Shown here: piece by piece, positions 1 to 9,595 of the stretch
Layout: each line of letters opens with the position of its first letter
Numbering within the stretch: position 1 is the first letter of the stretch
Assembly: GCF_023555375.1 (NCBI RefSeq)
Contig: NZ_JAJSEE010000003.1
Coordinates: 186,001-250,000 of the forward strand
Direction: 5' to 3'
Length of the DNA: 64,000 bases
Source: Guyparkeria hydrothermalis
GTDB lineage: Bacteria > Pseudomonadota > Gammaproteobacteria > Halothiobacillales > Halothiobacillaceae
The notes under the pieces: model-generated
Told to the model about the DNA's origin: nothing
Databases searched by the model: none
The model's input: the letters and a program-made list of their open reading frames with translations, nothing else
Translations under genes and position numbers: made by a program

Positions 1-1595
1 TCCTGCCGGACCTGACCGCGGCCTCGGACGAGGTGGTCCAGACGCTGGTTGCCAACGAAGCGCCCAGCCATCTCATCTACCTCGCCACCCGCCAGCTGAT
101 GTTCATCGAACGCATCGGTACCACCCTTGACGAGATCACCGGCGGTGGCGAGCAGGCCGTGAATGCCTCCGAGCGCTTCGGCCGTGACGTCGCCCTGTTC
201 GGTGGCGTGCTCAATGGCCTGCTTAACGGCAACCGCATGGCGCCGCGCGTCAACAACACCGAGGTCCGCGACGGGCTGCGCGAGGTGGGCGTTCTGTTCG
301 CCACGGTCAACCAGCTCGTGTCCGCGGTTCTCGAGCAGGCACCGCAGCTGCTGGCCGCCAACCAGGCGGCGCGTGAGATCGACCGCATGTCCGGCGACTT
401 CACCGGCAGCACCTCCGAGCTTGCCCGCGCGCTCGCGGCCGACCAGAACCAGGCCTCCCAGTTCCTCTATCTCGGCTACGCCAGCGGCGCGATCGGCCTG
501 TTGCTGCTCGTCTGGCTGGGCGTGACCCTGGTGCAGGAATCCCGCCGTGCCCTGGCCGAGACCGAGGCGGCCAACCAGCGTAACCAAGCGGCCATCCTGC
601 GCCTGCTCGACGAGATGATGACGCTGGCCGACGGCGACCTGACCGCGCACACCACCGTGACCGAGGACATCACCGGCGCGATCGCCGACTCGGTCAACTA
701 CACCATCGACGCCCTGCGCGACCTGGTCGGCACCATCAACGACACCTCCGTGCGGGTTGCCGAGGCGGTGCGCGCCTCGCAGGACAGCTCGCGGGCACTG
801 GCCGACAAGTCGCGCGGCCAGGCCCAGCGGATCACCGAGATCTCGGACGCCATCGCGCAGATGTCCGACGAGATCGAGAAGGTCTCCGTCAGTGCCCAGG
901 AATCGGCCCAGATTGCCGAGTCGTCGGTTGACGTCGCCCACCGCGGTGGCGATGCGGTGCGTCAGACCATCAAGGGCATGAACCAGACCCGCGAGCAGAT
1001 CCAGGAAACCTCCAAGCGCCTCAAGCGCCTGGGCGAGTCCTCCCAGGAGATCGGCGACATCGTCGGCCTGATCACCGACATCGCCGACCAGACCAACATC
1101 CTGGCACTGAACGCCGCCATCCAGGCCGCGATGGCCGGCGAGGCGGGCCGTGGCTTCGCGGTGGTCGCCGACGAGGTCCAGCGCCTGGCCGAGCGCGTCA
1201 GTGACGCGACCCGCCAGATCGAGCTGCTGGTAAACACCATCCAGACCGACACCTCCGAGGCGATGCTCGCCATGGAGCAGACGACCTCGAACGTCGTCGA
1301 CGGTGCGACCTTGGCCGAGAACGCGGGCAAGGCCCTGTCCGAGATCGAAAGCGTCTCGCTGAAGCTCTCCCAGCAGATCAACGACATCACCTCGGTGGCC
1401 CAGAAGGAGGCCTCGGTGGCCACCGAGCTGCGCGAAGCCGTCAACCGGATCCGTCAGGACACCCAGCAGACGGCAGAGAACGCCACCCAGGCCGCCGACG
1501 AGATCGGCGAACTGGGCTCGCTCTCGCAGGAGCTCAACCGCTCCGTGGCCGGCTTCACGATGCCCGAGCGCGACGACGCCCAGGCAGCGAGCTGA
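1..1595 (+). CDS. pilJ: PilJ-type methyl-accepting chemotaxis protein (5' truncated by window edge)
   Basis: Membrane receptor of the Pil-Chp system that feeds surface or chemical signals to the ChpA kinase controlling type IV pili. The reading frame is open back to base 3, so the GTG at 33 is not the true start and the N-terminal part lies outside the window. Seen in order: part of the periplasmic sensor region, one transmembrane segment near bases 470-540 ([16 protein letters not shown]), a HAMP-like segment, and the signalling coiled coil with a hairpin tip around 1095-1200 ([30 protein letters not shown]). The [20 protein letters not shown] form of the tip is typical of PilJ rather than enteric receptors. 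chpA follows 104 bp downstream on the same strand. No pilK methyltransferase gene lies between them, unlike Pseudomonas. Confidence 0.93.
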   Translation, partial: LPDLTAASDEVVQTLVANEAPSHLIYLATRQLMFIERIGTTLDEITGGGEQAVNASERFGRDVALFGGVLNGLLNGNRMAPRVNNTEVRDGLREVGVLFATVNQLVSAVLEQAPQLLAANQAAREIDRMSGDFTGSTSELARALAADQNQASQFLYLGYASGAIGLLLLVWLGVTLVQESRRALAETEAANQRNQAAILRLLDEMMTLADGDLTAHTTVTEDITGAIADSVNYTIDALRDLVGTINDTSVRVAEAVRASQDSSRALADKSRGQAQRITEISDAIAQMSDEIEKVSVSAQESAQIAESSVDVAHRGGDAVRQTIKGMNQTREQIQETSKRLKRLGESSQEIGDIVGLITDIADQTNILALNAAIQAAMAGEAGRGFAVVADEVQRLAERVSDATRQIELLVNTIQTDTSEAMLAMEQTTSNVVDGATLAENAGKALSEIESVSLKLSQQINDITSVAQKEASVATELREAVNRIRQDTQQTAENATQAADEIGELGSLSQELNRSVAGFTMPERDDAQAAS

Positions 1596-1699
1596 TAGCG
1601 GCAGGACAGCAGGCGGCCCGGTCGGCCGACGTGAGATGCGGGCGGACCGGGGCACGGATATTCCAGCAGGCGGGATGCCGAAAGGCGGTGAATTGACAG

Positions 1700-4600
1700 A
1701 TGCGGACAGAAAGGAAAGTCGACGCGATCGTATTCGACTGGCTCCGTGAGGGGCTGGAGGAGCGGCTCGCCGAGCTCTTGAGGGCGCTGGAGCAGCTTTC
1801 CGAGGGCGAGAACGTCACCGAGCATGTCTTCGACGCCACCCAGGCGCTGCAGACCATCGACCGCGTTTCTTCCATGGTGGACATCCAGCTCGCGCGGGTG
1901 CTGGTGCGCACCCAGATGGCCGCCCTGGAGCCGCTCGAGGAGCACTCGAACGAGTCGGACGACGGCGACCGGACCGCCATTTCCGCGCAGATCGAGTCCG
2001 TCGCATTGCTTCAGGCGCTGCTCGACCGCATGGCCGCCGGTGCCGAGATCACGCCGGCCAGCCTGCTGCCGATGGTCAACCGCCTGCGCAGCACCCTCCA
2101 GCAACCCCCGCTCGACGCGCGCGAAATGGCTGCGCGTGCCTTCCTGTTGCAGGCCGAACACGAGCTCGGCAAGCGTCCGCACCGCGAGAAGGGCGTCGAC
2201 GAGGAGGCCGAGCTCCGGCCGCTGCTGCGGCGCATGGAGCGGGAAGTGCTCGCGGTCATGCGCGACGACTGGTCGGTGCTGCCGGGTCTGCGCGAGCTGT
2301 CGATGGAGATCATCGCGCACGAACCCAGCCGCAGTGCCATCATCGCCATTCGCGTGGTGGGTGAGCTGCTCCGCCTGACCGAATCCGATCCGGACCGCTA
2401 CGCGCCGGTACTCAAACGTGCCGTGGGGCGCGTCCTGCAGCTGTTCCGCTTGCAATTGCAGGGGCGCAGCGAGTCGGTGATCAACCACGCCGGCCTGGAT
2501 CTGGGCGCCTCGGTGCTGCTCTCGCTCCTGGAACGTGTCGACGATGACGAGATCATCTGTCGGGATCCGGCCGCCGAGTGGCGCGCCCAACTGGACGCCG
2601 CCGATCGGCCGGCCCGTTTCGTCGGCCTGGATGCCGAGGCCCTCGAGGCCGTTCGGCAGGCGCTGGAAGAGGAACTGCTTGCCACCCAGGACGTGCTCGA
2701 CCTGTTCGTGCGGGGCAAGCGCGATGACCTCGAACCGCTGGGACGGATCCTGAGCAAGTTCGAGCAGATGAGTGGCGTGCTCCACACCCTCGGCTATTCG
2801 GCGGCCGCCGCCTCGCTCGAGGCCGGTCGGGAGCGCCTGCAGGCTGTCACCCGCGGCGCCGAGTTGCTCGACGACGACATGCTGATGGACCTGGCCGGCA
2901 CCGTGATGCTCGTCGAGCAGGTCATCGACGGCATCCCGCGCAGCATGGCTGATGGCGATCGGGCCGAGGCGTTGCACGACCAGACGGTGGCCAGCTCGAT
3001 CGGCGCGATTGCCAGTGCGGCGTTCGAATCGCTGAGCGAGTCGCGCGAGAAGATCAATGCCGGCCTCGCCGGGCAGGGCGACGGGGAGGCCCCCGCCAAC
3101 GACCCGTTCGCCCAGGCGGCCGACAAGCTCACCGGCATCGGCGAGGTGCTTCGCCTCTCCGGTCGCGATGCGGCCACACCGCTGGTCATGGCACTGGCTC
3201 GCTGGAGCCGCGCGCAGACCTTCGGTGAGCCCGTCGGCGATGAACACACCCTGTCGGCCCTGAGCGAGATCTTCGCGGCACTGGAGTTCTATCTCGAGAA
3301 CCTGCGCGACTTCGGCAAGGAAATCGCGCGTTTCCTCGAGGCGACCAAGCGCCGTATCGACGATCTCGTCGCTGGGATTGACGAGTCGACCGAGGCCGTC
3401 AGCACGGACGAGGCGGACGCGAGCGATGAGGCCCCGCCGGAAGAGTCGGCGTCGGCCGCGACTGCCCCGACGGTTTCGGACGAGGAGAGCGCCCCCGAGC
3501 CGGTCGACGAGAGCCTCGCCACGCCAGACGAGTTGATCGAGTTCTGGCAGGTCGAAGAGGACGAGTTGGCCACGGATGTTCCCGAAACGGCGGATGCCGC
3601 CGGCAGCGAGACCGTCGAGCCGATCGAGGCCGAGGGTGCCGACGAATCAAGCGGCGAGGAACTGGAGTCGGCGCTGGACTTCGCCCTCGACGAGGGCGAG
3701 GAGGAGCAGCGGGCGGCGCCATCCGAGGCGGAGGACCTGCCCGACCTGCCGGAAACCGTCGAACAGGCGCCGGTCACGACCGACGCCCCGGCGGATCTCG
3801 AGAACCTGAGCCTGCCGGAAGACGAGGTCTCGACTTCGGAGACAGACGAGGCACAAACGTCCGCGTCGGATGCCGAGGCATCGGCCGACATGGACGAGGA
3901 GCAGGCGCTGGCATTGCCCGACGACGAGGTCGCGACGTCAGATGTCGAGCAGCCTGACGAGTCGCCGCTCGACCGTGACGAGGATCTGGAGTCCCTGGGC
4001 GAAGCGGACGGCTCGGATGAGCGGCTGGACGAGGATGAGGAGAAAGCCAGCCCATCGTCGACCGAGACAGACGCCGTGGCGTTTGCCGAGGCCGAGGAAG
4101 AGGGCGCGACGGAGCTCGAGTCGGCGCTGGACTTTGGTCTGGCCGAGGACCAGGACGAGTTGCGTGACGAGGGCGCGCCGGCGGACGAGGCGGGTCCCAT
4201 GGTCGACCTGCCGGATCAGCCGGTAACGGCACCCGAGGAAACGGGCGTGTCCTTGGCCGAGGCGGGCGACACGCTCCCCGAGACCGAGACCGAGACGCCA
4301 ATCACGTTCGAGGAAACCGACGGCAATGACGACGAACGCCACGCTGTCGACGAACCGGAGACGCTGAGCTTCGACGAGGCGGAAGCCGAATCCTCGTCGG
4401 AACTCGAGGCGGCGCTCGATTTCGGTCTTGCCGACGACCAGGACGAATTACGCGCCGACATGGCCGCGGCCGATGACGAGGCGGGGGTCGACCTGCCCGA
4501 CGAGGTCGTCGAGGCCCCTGAGGTGCCCCAACAGACCGGTGCCGAATCCCCGGCGGGTGAATCCGAGGTCACGACCCAATCCGAGACGGCCGCCGAGTCG

Positions 4601-7600
4601 GACGACGACCCGATGATGGCGGAGATGCGCGAGGTCTTCGCCGAGGAAATGGCCGAGACGGTGCCCGAGATGGCCGAGGCCGCCAAGACCTGGCTCGCCG
4701 CCCGGGACGCCGAGGCACTGGTGAGCCTGCGTCGCGGTTTTCACACCATCAAGGGCAGTGGCCGGATGGTGGGGTTGGACAGCATCGGTGCCTGGGCCTG
4801 GGGCTGGGAAAACCTGCTCAACCAGGTGATCGACGGCAAGCGTGACGACACCGATGCCACGCGCCAGGGGGCGGCCAACGCGGTCGCCCTGATGCAAGCG
4901 GCCCTGCCCGACCTCGAAGCGGGGCAAGCCACGCCCGAGTCGCACTGGTCCGATTCCCTGCGCCTGGCAGAACGCCTTGAAGCGGGCGAATCCGTCGAGA
5001 CGCCCGCCCCATCCGTTGAGGTCGGTGCCGAGTTGGCGGTCGAGTCGGGCGCGACCGAATCGACAGATGCCGTCGAGGTTGAAACCGACGAGGCAGCAAC
5101 CGAACTGGTCGAGGCCGAGTCGCCCGCCCCGGTGATCGAGGACCCGGTGCTGCGCGAGATCTTCGACCAGGAGATCGGTGGCTACATCGACGAGTTGCAT
5201 CGGGAGATCGAGGCCGCGCGCGACCATGGCGTCGGCCTGGCCTGCGACAACGACCTGGTGCGTCTGCTGCACACCACACTTGGCTCGGCGCGTACCGCCG
5301 GTGTCGACATCATTGCCGCCCTGGCCCGCTATCTCGAAGACTGGACGCGGGTGCTCGCCGAGCATCAGGAGCGCCTTGGGGGCGACGACCTCGCCCTGTT
5401 CGCCGAGGGGGCCGACGCGATCGAGGCGCTGCGCCGCTGGGCGGTCGACCCCAGCCTCGAGCAACCCGACACCACGGATCTCGAGCAGCGCCTGGATGCC
5501 CAGCTCCAGCAGGTGCTGGCCGACTACGGCGAGGTCACCGAAAGCGCCGAGGCACGCGATTCCCGTCAGGCGGAAGCGACCGAATCGATGCCGGATGCCG
5601 ATCAGGCCCGCGACGAAGATGACGAGGTTGCGGCGCCGGACGGGACGGAGGCGGCCGACGACACGGCCGAGGCCCAGGACGCCGAGCGCGCGTCGGGCGA
5701 CGCCCTGGACGTGAGCGCGGACGATCGGGACGCTGATGCCACCGACGCCGACGAGGCGGCGGATGACTCCGAGCCGGACGACGGGGCACCCGAGACGGCC
5801 GCCGAGTCCGAGGAAGATGACGAAGGCGAGGACTACGCCGACATCGAGCATCGCCCCGACGATGATCCGGCCGAGCAGGACGAGGACATCCTGCAGATCT
5901 TCCTCGACGAGGCGGACGAGCTGCTCGAGCAGGCCGACGCCTACCTGGCGCACTGGCGGGTGCACCCGCACGACCTCGAATCGATCCGGCTGCTGCATCG
6001 CAACCTGCACACCCTCAAGGGCGGTGCGCGCATGGCCGGGCTGCTCAACCTGGGCGATGTCGCGCATCACCTCGAGGGTCGCCTTGACCTGGCACGTCGC
6101 GACGAATCAACCGACAACGAGCCCCTGGTTGCCCTGGTCCAGCACAGTTACGACGTGATCGCCGGGCTGCTCGACCGCGTGCGCAACCAGCAGCCGATTC
6201 CCCAGCAACGCGAACTGATTGGCTGGATCCGCGACCCGGATGGCGCGCGCCGCTTCGCCGAGCGTAGCCAGGGTAGCGAGCCGGTCCGCCGGGACGAATC
6301 GGCCGAATCGCCGGCGCCGGCCGAGGCGGTTGCCGAGGCACCCGCCGACACGCCGAGCACGCCGCCTGCCTCCGCGCCGGCCGAGGCCGGTTCGGGCCCG
6401 GCTCAGGAGGGCGGGGCCGAGCGGCGCGACGAGCAGGTGCGCGTTGCCGCCGGCAGCATCGATGCGCTGGTTAACCAGATCGGCGAGTCGGTGCTGCTGC
6501 AATCTCGCATCGACCGTCAGGTCAACGGCTTCGAGCGCCAGCTGTTCGAGCTCCAGCAGACCGTCACCCGCCTGCGCAGTCAGTTGCGTCGGCTCGAGAT
6601 CGAGACCGAGACGCAGATCAAGGCCGACTTGATGGAAGAGGCCGGGATCAGCGAGGAGCAGTTTGATCCGCTGGAATTCGACCGCTTCACCCAGGTTCAG
6701 GAACTCTCGCGCGGCATCATGGAATCGCTGGGCGACGTGGCCAACATCGAGGAGAGCCTGAGCTCGCTCACCGAACAATCGCAGCTCCTGCTGCTGCAGC
6801 AGTCGCGCCTGGGTCGGAAGATGCAGGACGGCGTGCTCGCGATGCGCCTGGTGCGATTCAACGACGTTGCCGGTCGCCTGCGCCGCATCGTGCGCCAGGT
6901 GGGCGACGAGATGGGGCGCCAGGCCGAGCTGGTGATCGAGAACGGCGATGCCGAGGTCGACCGGGTCACCCTGATGGCCATGCTGCCGTCGCTCGAGCAT
7001 ATGCTGCGCAATTCCATTGCCCACGGCATCGAGTCGCCCGAGGAGCGTCGCGCCAACCACAAGCCGCCCGTGGGCCAGCTGCTGCTCAATATCGACAGTG
7101 GCGGCGGCAACATCACGGTGAGCCTGCGGGACGACGGGCGCGGGCTCGATCTGGATGCCATTCGTCGCAAGGCGATCGAACGCAGCCTGATCCCGGCCGA
7201 TATCGACGTCAGCGACGAAGAGGCCCGCTCGCTGATCTTCCTGCCGGGCTTTTCCACCGCCGGCAATGTCTCCCAGGTCGCCGGTCGCGGGGTGGGGATG
7301 GACGTGGTCGCGAGCGCCACGCGAGAACTCGGCGGTTTCGTCGACGTCGACTCCGAACAGGGCCGTTACACCGAGATCCGCCTCAACCTGCCGCTGACCC
7401 AGGCGATGACCCGCGGCATCCTGATCGCCAGCGGCGACGACCGCTACGCGATCCCCTACAAGGGCGTGGTGGCCGTCACGCGCATGACCGGCGTGGCGCT
7501 CGCCGAGCACTACCGCGAGGAGAAACCGCAGATCGAGTACGAGGGGGAGCATTACCCGCTCTACTACCTCGGCGAACTCCTCTGGGGGCAGCCGCCGGCC

Positions 7601-8323
7601 GAGACGGCACAGGACGTCGCGGCCATCCGGCCGATCATGCTCTTCAAGCTGGGCGAGCGGCGTTTCGCCCTGCACGTGGATCATCAGCTCGGCGGCATCC
7701 AGTTGTTCGTCAAGTCGCTGGGCCCGCAGCTGGGCCGGATTCCCGGGCTTTCCGGGGCCACGATTGCCGACGACGGTGACGTGATCCTGGTCCTCGAGCT
7801 GTTCGAGCTGGTCCAGCAATTCCAGCGTCGCGACTACCAGCGCCGTCTGGGCGCGCAGGCCGCCGTCAAGCCGGTGCGAGCCCGCCCGGCCGTGCTGGTC
7901 GTCGACGACTCGCTCACCGTGCGCAAGGTCACGGCGCGCACACTGGAGCGCAACAACTACGATGTCGTGCTGGCCCGTGATGGTGTCGAGGCCCTCGGCC
8001 TGCTGCAGGACAGTCTGCCGGACCTGGTGCTCACCGATATCGAGATGCCGCGCATGGACGGCTTCGAGCTGCTCGGCGCGATCCGCAACGACCGCGCGGC
8101 GGCCGACACGCCGGTGATCATGATTTCCTCGCGTACCGGCCAGAAGCACCGGTCCCGCGCCGAGGCGCTCGGCGTGTCCGCCTATCTCGGCAAGCCGTAC
8201 ACGGAGCTCGACCTGATCGACACCATCGAGCGCCTGCTGCCGGCACGCCCGGTCGCGGGTGAGGAGGTCACGAGCGAGGCGGAGCCGGGAAATCCGGAAG
8301 CGGGTGACGCGCATGCCGACTGA
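1700..8323 (+). CDS. chpA: ChpA/PilL-type hybrid chemotaxis histidine kinase
   Basis: Cytoplasmic kinase of the twitching-motility chemosensory system, 2207 aa. The N-terminal ~400 residues are helical and FimL/ChpA-like. Long Asp/Glu-rich linkers cover about residues 560-960 and 1320-1400. Histidine phosphotransfer motifs lie near His1015 (HTIKGSGRM), His1191 (HTTLGSARTAG, where the usual Lys is Leu, so probably degenerate) and His1437 (HTLKGGARM). The kinase core follows: N-box near 1765 (MLRNSIAHG), DDGRGL near 1811 and GRGVGMDVV near 1863. A CheW-like domain and a C-terminal receiver (VVDDSLTVRK, phospho-Asp about 2113) end the protein. The ATG at 1700 has AGGCGGTG upstream. P. aeruginosa ChpA is of similar size but carries more Hpt-type domains. 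Receptor and adaptor genes flank it. Confidence 0.95.
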   Translation: MRTERKVDAIVFDWLREGLEERLAELLRALEQLSEGENVTEHVFDATQALQTIDRVSSMVDIQLARVLVRTQMAALEPLEEHSNESDDGDRTAISAQIESVALLQALLDRMAAGAEITPASLLPMVNRLRSTLQQPPLDAREMAARAFLLQAEHELGKRPHREKGVDEEAELRPLLRRMEREVLAVMRDDWSVLPGLRELSMEIIAHEPSRSAIIAIRVVGELLRLTESDPDRYAPVLKRAVGRVLQLFRLQLQGRSESVINHAGLDLGASVLLSLLERVDDDEIICRDPAAEWRAQLDAADRPARFVGLDAEALEAVRQALEEELLATQDVLDLFVRGKRDDLEPLGRILSKFEQMSGVLHTLGYSAAAASLEAGRERLQAVTRGAELLDDDMLMDLAGTVMLVEQVIDGIPRSMADGDRAEALHDQTVASSIGAIASAAFESLSESREKINAGLAGQGDGEAPANDPFAQAADKLTGIGEVLRLSGRDAATPLVMALARWSRAQTFGEPVGDEHTLSALSEIFAALEFYLENLRDFGKEIARFLEATKRRIDDLVAGIDESTEAVSTDEADASDEAPPEESASAATAPTVSDEESAPEPVDESLATPDELIEFWQVEEDELATDVPETADAAGSETVEPIEAEGADESSGEELESALDFALDEGEEEQRAAPSEAEDLPDLPETVEQAPVTTDAPADLENLSLPEDEVSTSETDEAQTSASDAEASADMDEEQALALPDDEVATSDVEQPDESPLDRDEDLESLGEADGSDERLDEDEEKASPSSTETDAVAFAEAEEEGATELESALDFGLAEDQDELRDEGAPADEAGPMVDLPDQPVTAPEETGVSLAEAGDTLPETETETPITFEETDGNDDERHAVDEPETLSFDEAEAESSSELEAALDFGLADDQDELRADMAAADDEAGVDLPDEVVEAPEVPQQTGAESPAGESEVTTQSETAAESDDDPMMAEMREVFAEEMAETVPEMAEAAKTWLAARDAEALVSLRRGFHTIKGSGRMVGLDSIGAWAWGWENLLNQVIDGKRDDTDATRQGAANAVALMQAALPDLEAGQATPESHWSDSLRLAERLEAGESVETPAPSVEVGAELAVESGATESTDAVEVETDEAATELVEAESPAPVIEDPVLREIFDQEIGGYIDELHREIEAARDHGVGLACDNDLVRLLHTTLGSARTAGVDIIAALARYLEDWTRVLAEHQERLGGDDLALFAEGADAIEALRRWAVDPSLEQPDTTDLEQRLDAQLQQVLADYGEVTESAEARDSRQAEATESMPDADQARDEDDEVAAPDGTEAADDTAEAQDAERASGDALDVSADDRDADATDADEAADDSEPDDGAPETAAESEEDDEGEDYADIEHRPDDDPAEQDEDILQIFLDEADELLEQADAYLAHWRVHPHDLESIRLLHRNLHTLKGGARMAGLLNLGDVAHHLEGRLDLARRDESTDNEPLVALVQHSYDVIAGLLDRVRNQQPIPQQRELIGWIRDPDGARRFAERSQGSEPVRRDESAESPAPAEAVAEAPADTPSTPPASAPAEAGSGPAQEGGAERRDEQVRVAAGSIDALVNQIGESVLLQSRIDRQVNGFERQLFELQQTVTRLRSQLRRLEIETETQIKADLMEEAGISEEQFDPLEFDRFTQVQELSRGIMESLGDVANIEESLSSLTEQSQLLLLQQSRLGRKMQDGVLAMRLVRFNDVAGRLRRIVRQVGDEMGRQAELVIENGDAEVDRVTLMAMLPSLEHMLRNSIAHGIESPEERRANHKPPVGQLLLNIDSGGGNITVSLRDDGRGLDLDAIRRKAIERSLIPADIDVSDEEARSLIFLPGFSTAGNVSQVAGRGVGMDVVASATRELGGFVDVDSEQGRYTEIRLNLPLTQAMTRGILIASGDDRYAIPYKGVVAVTRMTGVALAEHYREEKPQIEYEGEHYPLYYLGELLWGQPPAETAQDVAAIRPIMLFKLGERRFALHVDHQLGGIQLFVKSLGPQLGRIPGLSGATIADDGDVILVLELFELVQQFQRRDYQRRLGAQAAVKPVRARPAVLVVDDSLTVRKVTARTLERNNYDVVLARDGVEALGLLQDSLPDLVLTDIEMPRMDGFELLGAIRNDRAAADTPVIMISSRTGQKHRSRAEALGVSAYLGKPYTELDLIDTIERLLPARPVAGEEVTSEAEPGNPEAGDAHAD

Positions 8324-8855
8324 AGGACAGCAAGCAGCCATGGCACAGCAAGAAGAACGGCCCATCGACGAGACGGCAATCCGTGCCGTCCGTCTGCCCA
8401 CGCAGTTGATCGATCTCGAACTGCTGGTGCCCTACTCGTTGATCGCCGAGATCACCGACGTCTCCCTGCCTGAAGGCAGCATCCGACTCGGACGCAGCGA
8501 GGCGACCATGGTCAACTGGCGAGGCCAGCGCGTGCCGCTGGTCAGCCTGGAGGCGATGAACGGCGAATCCCTGCCCACCATTGGGCGGCGGGTGCGCTGC
8601 GCGGTTCTGTACGGCACGGACCCCGAACGGGCCCTGCCGTACTACGCGTTGCTGCTGTCCGGCGTGCCGCGCTCGGAGCAGGTCGAGCGTCGCCAGATCG
8701 AGTCAGCCGGTCCGCAGGACAACCCCCTCTGGCGCGAAGTGGTGCGGATTGGCGGACGTCTTACCGCGATTCCCGATATCCGGGTTCTCGAGGAACGCAT
8801 CGATCAGATGCGGCTCGGTCAGGAGGAGGCCGCGGAGGAGCCGCCCGGCGACTAA
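8313..8855 (+). CDS. CheW-like adaptor protein of the Pil-Chp system
   Basis: Predicted CheW-domain adaptor of 180 aa coupling PilJ to ChpA. The sequence shows the CheW-type β-rich fold with a VPYSLIAEITDVS segment, NWRGQRVPLVSLE, and a hydrophobic C-terminal strand ending in an acidic tail. The ATG at 8313 overlaps the end of chpA by 11 bp, indicating translational coupling. A second in-frame ATG at 8340 is also possible. An upstream extension to 8259 reads through chpA in another frame and is rejected. By position it is the counterpart of ChpC of Pseudomonas. There is no chpB methylesterase gene. A strong terminator follows within 35 bp. Confidence 0.85.
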   Translation: MPTEGQQAAMAQQEERPIDETAIRAVRLPTQLIDLELLVPYSLIAEITDVSLPEGSIRLGRSEATMVNWRGQRVPLVSLEAMNGESLPTIGRRVRCAVLYGTDPERALPYYALLLSGVPRSEQVERRQIESAGPQDNPLWREVVRIGGRLTAIPDIRVLEERIDQMRLGQEEAAEEPPGD

Positions 8856-8886
8856 TCCCGCCTTGCCCGTGATCGCCGCAACGAGA

Positions 8887-8916
8887 AAACCCGGCACGCT
8901 AGCGTGCCGGGTTTTT
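8887..8916. terminator. Bidirectional intrinsic terminator between chp operon and btuM
   Basis: Perfect 14-bp inverted repeat (AAACCCGGCACGCT / AGCGTGCCGGGTTT) followed by a T run on the plus strand and TTTTCT on the minus strand. It lies between the convergent ends of the CheW-like gene and btuM, so it can stop transcription from both sides. Confidence 0.92.
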
Positions 8917-8944
8917 GCTTCTCCGGACGCAGTGGGTCATGGGC

Positions 8945-9556
8945 TTAGCCGTGGCGGCGCACCCGAGCTCCCTCGCGGAGGGTATTGATCAGCGCCATGC
9001 CCGCCAGCGCGATGGCGCTGTAGGTGGCGGCGCTGGTCAGGTAGCCGCCCAGGTAGGGCAACGTGCGCGTGGCGTACTCGACGGCTGCCATTTCACCGAA
9101 CTGGCCGGAGAAGGCGTAGAACGTGACGTTGGACAGGCCAAAGGCCACCGCGCTGCCGACGATGATCCCCCCGGCTATCCACGCCAGTTGGGCGGGGAGG
9201 GTCGCCACCGTCGTCGCTCGCTTGCCGACCAGGCGCCCCACGCCCCAGAGGGCGGCATAGGCGGCCAGTACGCCCGGGTAGGCGGGAGAGAAGCAGCTGG
9301 CCATCGCCGCACCATCCAGCCATACGCTGCCCAGGTCGATCACGACGGCCAGTGCCAGCAATCCACCCAGCACGCGCACCTGCCGGAACCACAACCCCGC
9401 CAGGAAGAAGACCGCCCAGGAGGTGTCCGCCAGGTGCAGCGCCGAGCTGAAGTGGTGGTAGCGCGTGGCGAGCATCGAGACGGCCATGACGGCAAGTGCC
9501 GCGATGGCGACGAGCCGGCTGGCCGGGAAGAGTCGTTCGTCGATGGGATGGGGCAT
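8945..9556 (-). CDS. btuM: BtuM-like solitary cobalamin transporter (ECF S-component family)
   Basis: Predicted inner-membrane protein of 203 aa with about six hydrophobic segments and no signal peptide. It lies directly downstream of btuB on the same strand, 39 bp away, and so falls under the same cobalamin riboswitch. No BtuCDF genes are visible. Size, topology, the HHFSSALHLADTSWAVFFLA segment in the N-terminal half and a single cysteine (Cys88, in AAMASCFSPAYPG) fit BtuM, a solitary ECF-type S component that works without an ECF ATPase module. In Thiobacillus denitrificans BtuM a cysteine at a similar position (Cys80) ligands cobalt. The family call rests on recalled features and context rather than alignment. 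The alternative is an uncharacterised membrane protein co-regulated with btuB. Confidence 0.68.
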   Translation of the reverse strand: MPHPIDERLFPASRLVAIAALAVMAVSMLATRYHHFSSALHLADTSWAVFFLAGLWFRQVRVLGGLLALAVVIDLGSVWLDGAAMASCFSPAYPGVLAAYAALWGVGRLVGKRATTVATLPAQLAWIAGGIIVGSAVAFGLSNVTFYAFSGQFGEMAAVEYATRTLPYLGGYLTSAATYSAIALAGMALINTLREGARVRRHG

Positions 9557-9595
9557 GGTCGGATGACGTCCTGAAAGGCCGGGGAAGGCGCTATG

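Noticed and set aside
6107-8401. A ~764-codon minus-strand frame opposite chpA
   Set aside because: It runs antisense to the kinase core, whose motifs are unmistakable on the plus strand.
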